The position numbers and the translations under genes are program-made. From positions 1 through 7,347 of the forward strand of contig JAGCBE010000320.1 of the NCBI GenBank assembly GCA_017652345.1: 7,347 nt of DNA, given 5' to 3'. How positions within the stretch are numbered: position 1 is the stretch's first letter; each line of letters starts with the position of its first letter. Positions 6,509 through 7,347 of this stretch are shown here, in pieces. Source of the DNA: Methanobrevibacter sp. GTDB lineage: Archaea; Methanobacteriota; Methanobacteria; Methanobacteriales; Methanobacteriaceae. The notes below the pieces were generated by a model. The model ran no database searches, was not told the DNA's origin, and worked only from the letters and a program-made list of their open reading frames with translations.

Positions 6509-7347
6509 ATGACTAAAAAAGATATTAGCTGTGGGGGAAGTCATAAAGGTGCAAAATTTGCACACATTACAAAAGTGCATCCATGCTACAATGAGAAATT
6601 GCATGATAAGGTAGGTAGAGTTCATGTGCCTATTGCTCCTAAATGTAATATTGGATGTAATTTCTGTATAAGATCAATTAATACTGAAGAAGACAGGCCT
6701 GGTGTTGCAGGTTCCATTATGGATGCTGATGCAGCTGTAGAGCATGTATTGAAAGTAACTGAAGACAGTGCAATCACTGTTGTAGGTGTTGCAGGTCCTG
6801 GTGATTCACTTGCAAATGAAGCTACATTTGAATTCTTTGAAAAGATCAATGAAGTGAAGCCGGATTTAATCAAATGTATGAGTACAAATGGTCTCTTGCT
6901 TCCAAAATATGCTGAAAGAATTGCAGAGCTCGGTGTCAATACTGTAACTGTAACTGTCAATGCTGTTGATCCTGAAATCCTAAAGGAAATCAACGGATTC
7001 ATTGTTTATGAAGGAAAAGCTTACAAAGGACTTGAAGCTGCTGAAATCCTTTCCAGAAACCAATTGGAAGGAATCAAGAAAATCACTGACCTCGGTGTAG
7101 TTGTAAAAGTCAATATAGTTCTTATTCCTGGATTGAATGATGATCATATCGTTGAAATCGCCAAGACTGTTAAAGAATGCGGTGCAGACTTGATAAATGT
7201 CTTGCCACTCATTCCATTAAACAAGATGGCTGATTATCCAAGACCTGGATGTGGAGAGATTGAAAAGGCACGTAGTGATGTAGAAGAGTATCTTCCAGTA
7301 TTCAGAGCATGTACTCAATGTAGAGCAGATGCTTATGGAATTCCTGG
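6509..7347 (+). CDS. nifB: NifB-type radical SAM protein, [8Fe-9S-C] cofactor precursor synthase (3' end cut by window)
   Basis: NifB uses S-adenosylmethionine to fuse two [4Fe-4S] clusters (K1 and K2) with a carbide and a sulfur into the [8Fe-9S-C] precursor of nitrogenase cofactors. The 279 visible residues show the radical SAM motif C46-x3-C50-x2-C53 and HPC (24-26), a hallmark of NifB. They also show GRVHVPIAPKC with H39 seven residues before C46, the AGPGDSLAN motif at 95-103, C123, and the C-terminal pair C268-x2-C271 in CTQCRADAYGIP. No stop codon is reached. Stand-alone archaeal NifB proteins are about this length, so only a short tail should be missing. A cysteine normally 6-7 residues after C53 is absent, and E60 stands there. 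No nitrogenase structural genes are seen. Next to MCR activation genes, the product may feed that complex. A related radical SAM maturase with another product is possible. Confidence 0.88.
   Translation, partial: MTKKDISCGGSHKGAKFAHITKVHPCYNEKLHDKVGRVHVPIAPKCNIGCNFCIRSINTEEDRPGVAGSIMDADAAVEHVLKVTEDSAITVVGVAGPGDSLANEATFEFFEKINEVKPDLIKCMSTNGLLLPKYAERIAELGVNTVTVTVNAVDPEILKEINGFIVYEGKAYKGLEAAEILSRNQLEGIKKITDLGVVVKVNIVLIPGLNDDHIVEIAKTVKECGADLINVLPLIPLNKMADYPRPGCGEIEKARSDVEEYLPVFRACTQCRADAYGIP

Noticed and set aside
6622..7002. Minus-strand open frame of 126 codons
   Set aside because: It is the antisense shadow of the nifB gene, whose + strand translation carries radical SAM and NifB motifs.
1..7347. 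tRNA, rRNA, insertion sequence or prophage features
   Set aside because: I saw no cloverleaf, rRNA-like segment, transposase, terminal inverted repeats or integrase in any gap.

Overview
This AT-rich window carries strong archaeal methanogen signatures: five methanogenesis marker (Mmp) genes in a row, GGAGG/GAGG Shine-Dalgarno sites, T-tract terminators and BRE/TATA-like promoters. The protein sequences and very AT-rich spacers look like Methanobacteriales, most likely Methanobrevibacter or a close relative. That placement is inference from sequence character, not a database match. All supported genes are on the + strand.

Layout: (1) 63-1410, the permease and ATPase of a polar amino-acid ABC importer; its substrate-binding protein is not in the window. 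(2) 1411-1710, a 300-base AT-rich spacer with a T-tract terminator, a 17-bp tandem repeat and a probable promoter. (3) 1711-6174, a tight same-strand cluster mmp3, mmp6, mmp5, mmp15, mmp17, with two small structured gaps. (4) 6175-6508, a 334-base AT-rich spacer with a terminator and a good promoter candidate preceded by a paired GTTCGT repeat. (5) 6509 to the window end, a nearly complete nifB-type radical SAM gene.

The biology centres on activation of methyl-coenzyme M reductase (MCR). Published work on Methanococcus maripaludis found Mmp3 and Mmp17, with Mmp7, McrC and component A2, in the ATP-dependent complex that reduces the nickel of F430. That complex contains iron-sulfur clusters resembling the nitrogenase precursor [8Fe-9S-C]. 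NifB is the enzyme that makes that precursor. The arrangement mmp3-6-5-15-17 followed by nifB therefore suggests a supply line from cluster synthesis to MCR activation rather than to nitrogen fixation; no nifHDK is visible here. Mmp15 is an ATPase of the HgdC/BcrA activator type with both iron-sulfur cysteines retained, adding a second candidate ATP-driven electron-transfer protein. The NifB copy also appears to lack one cysteine that usually binds the K1 cluster.
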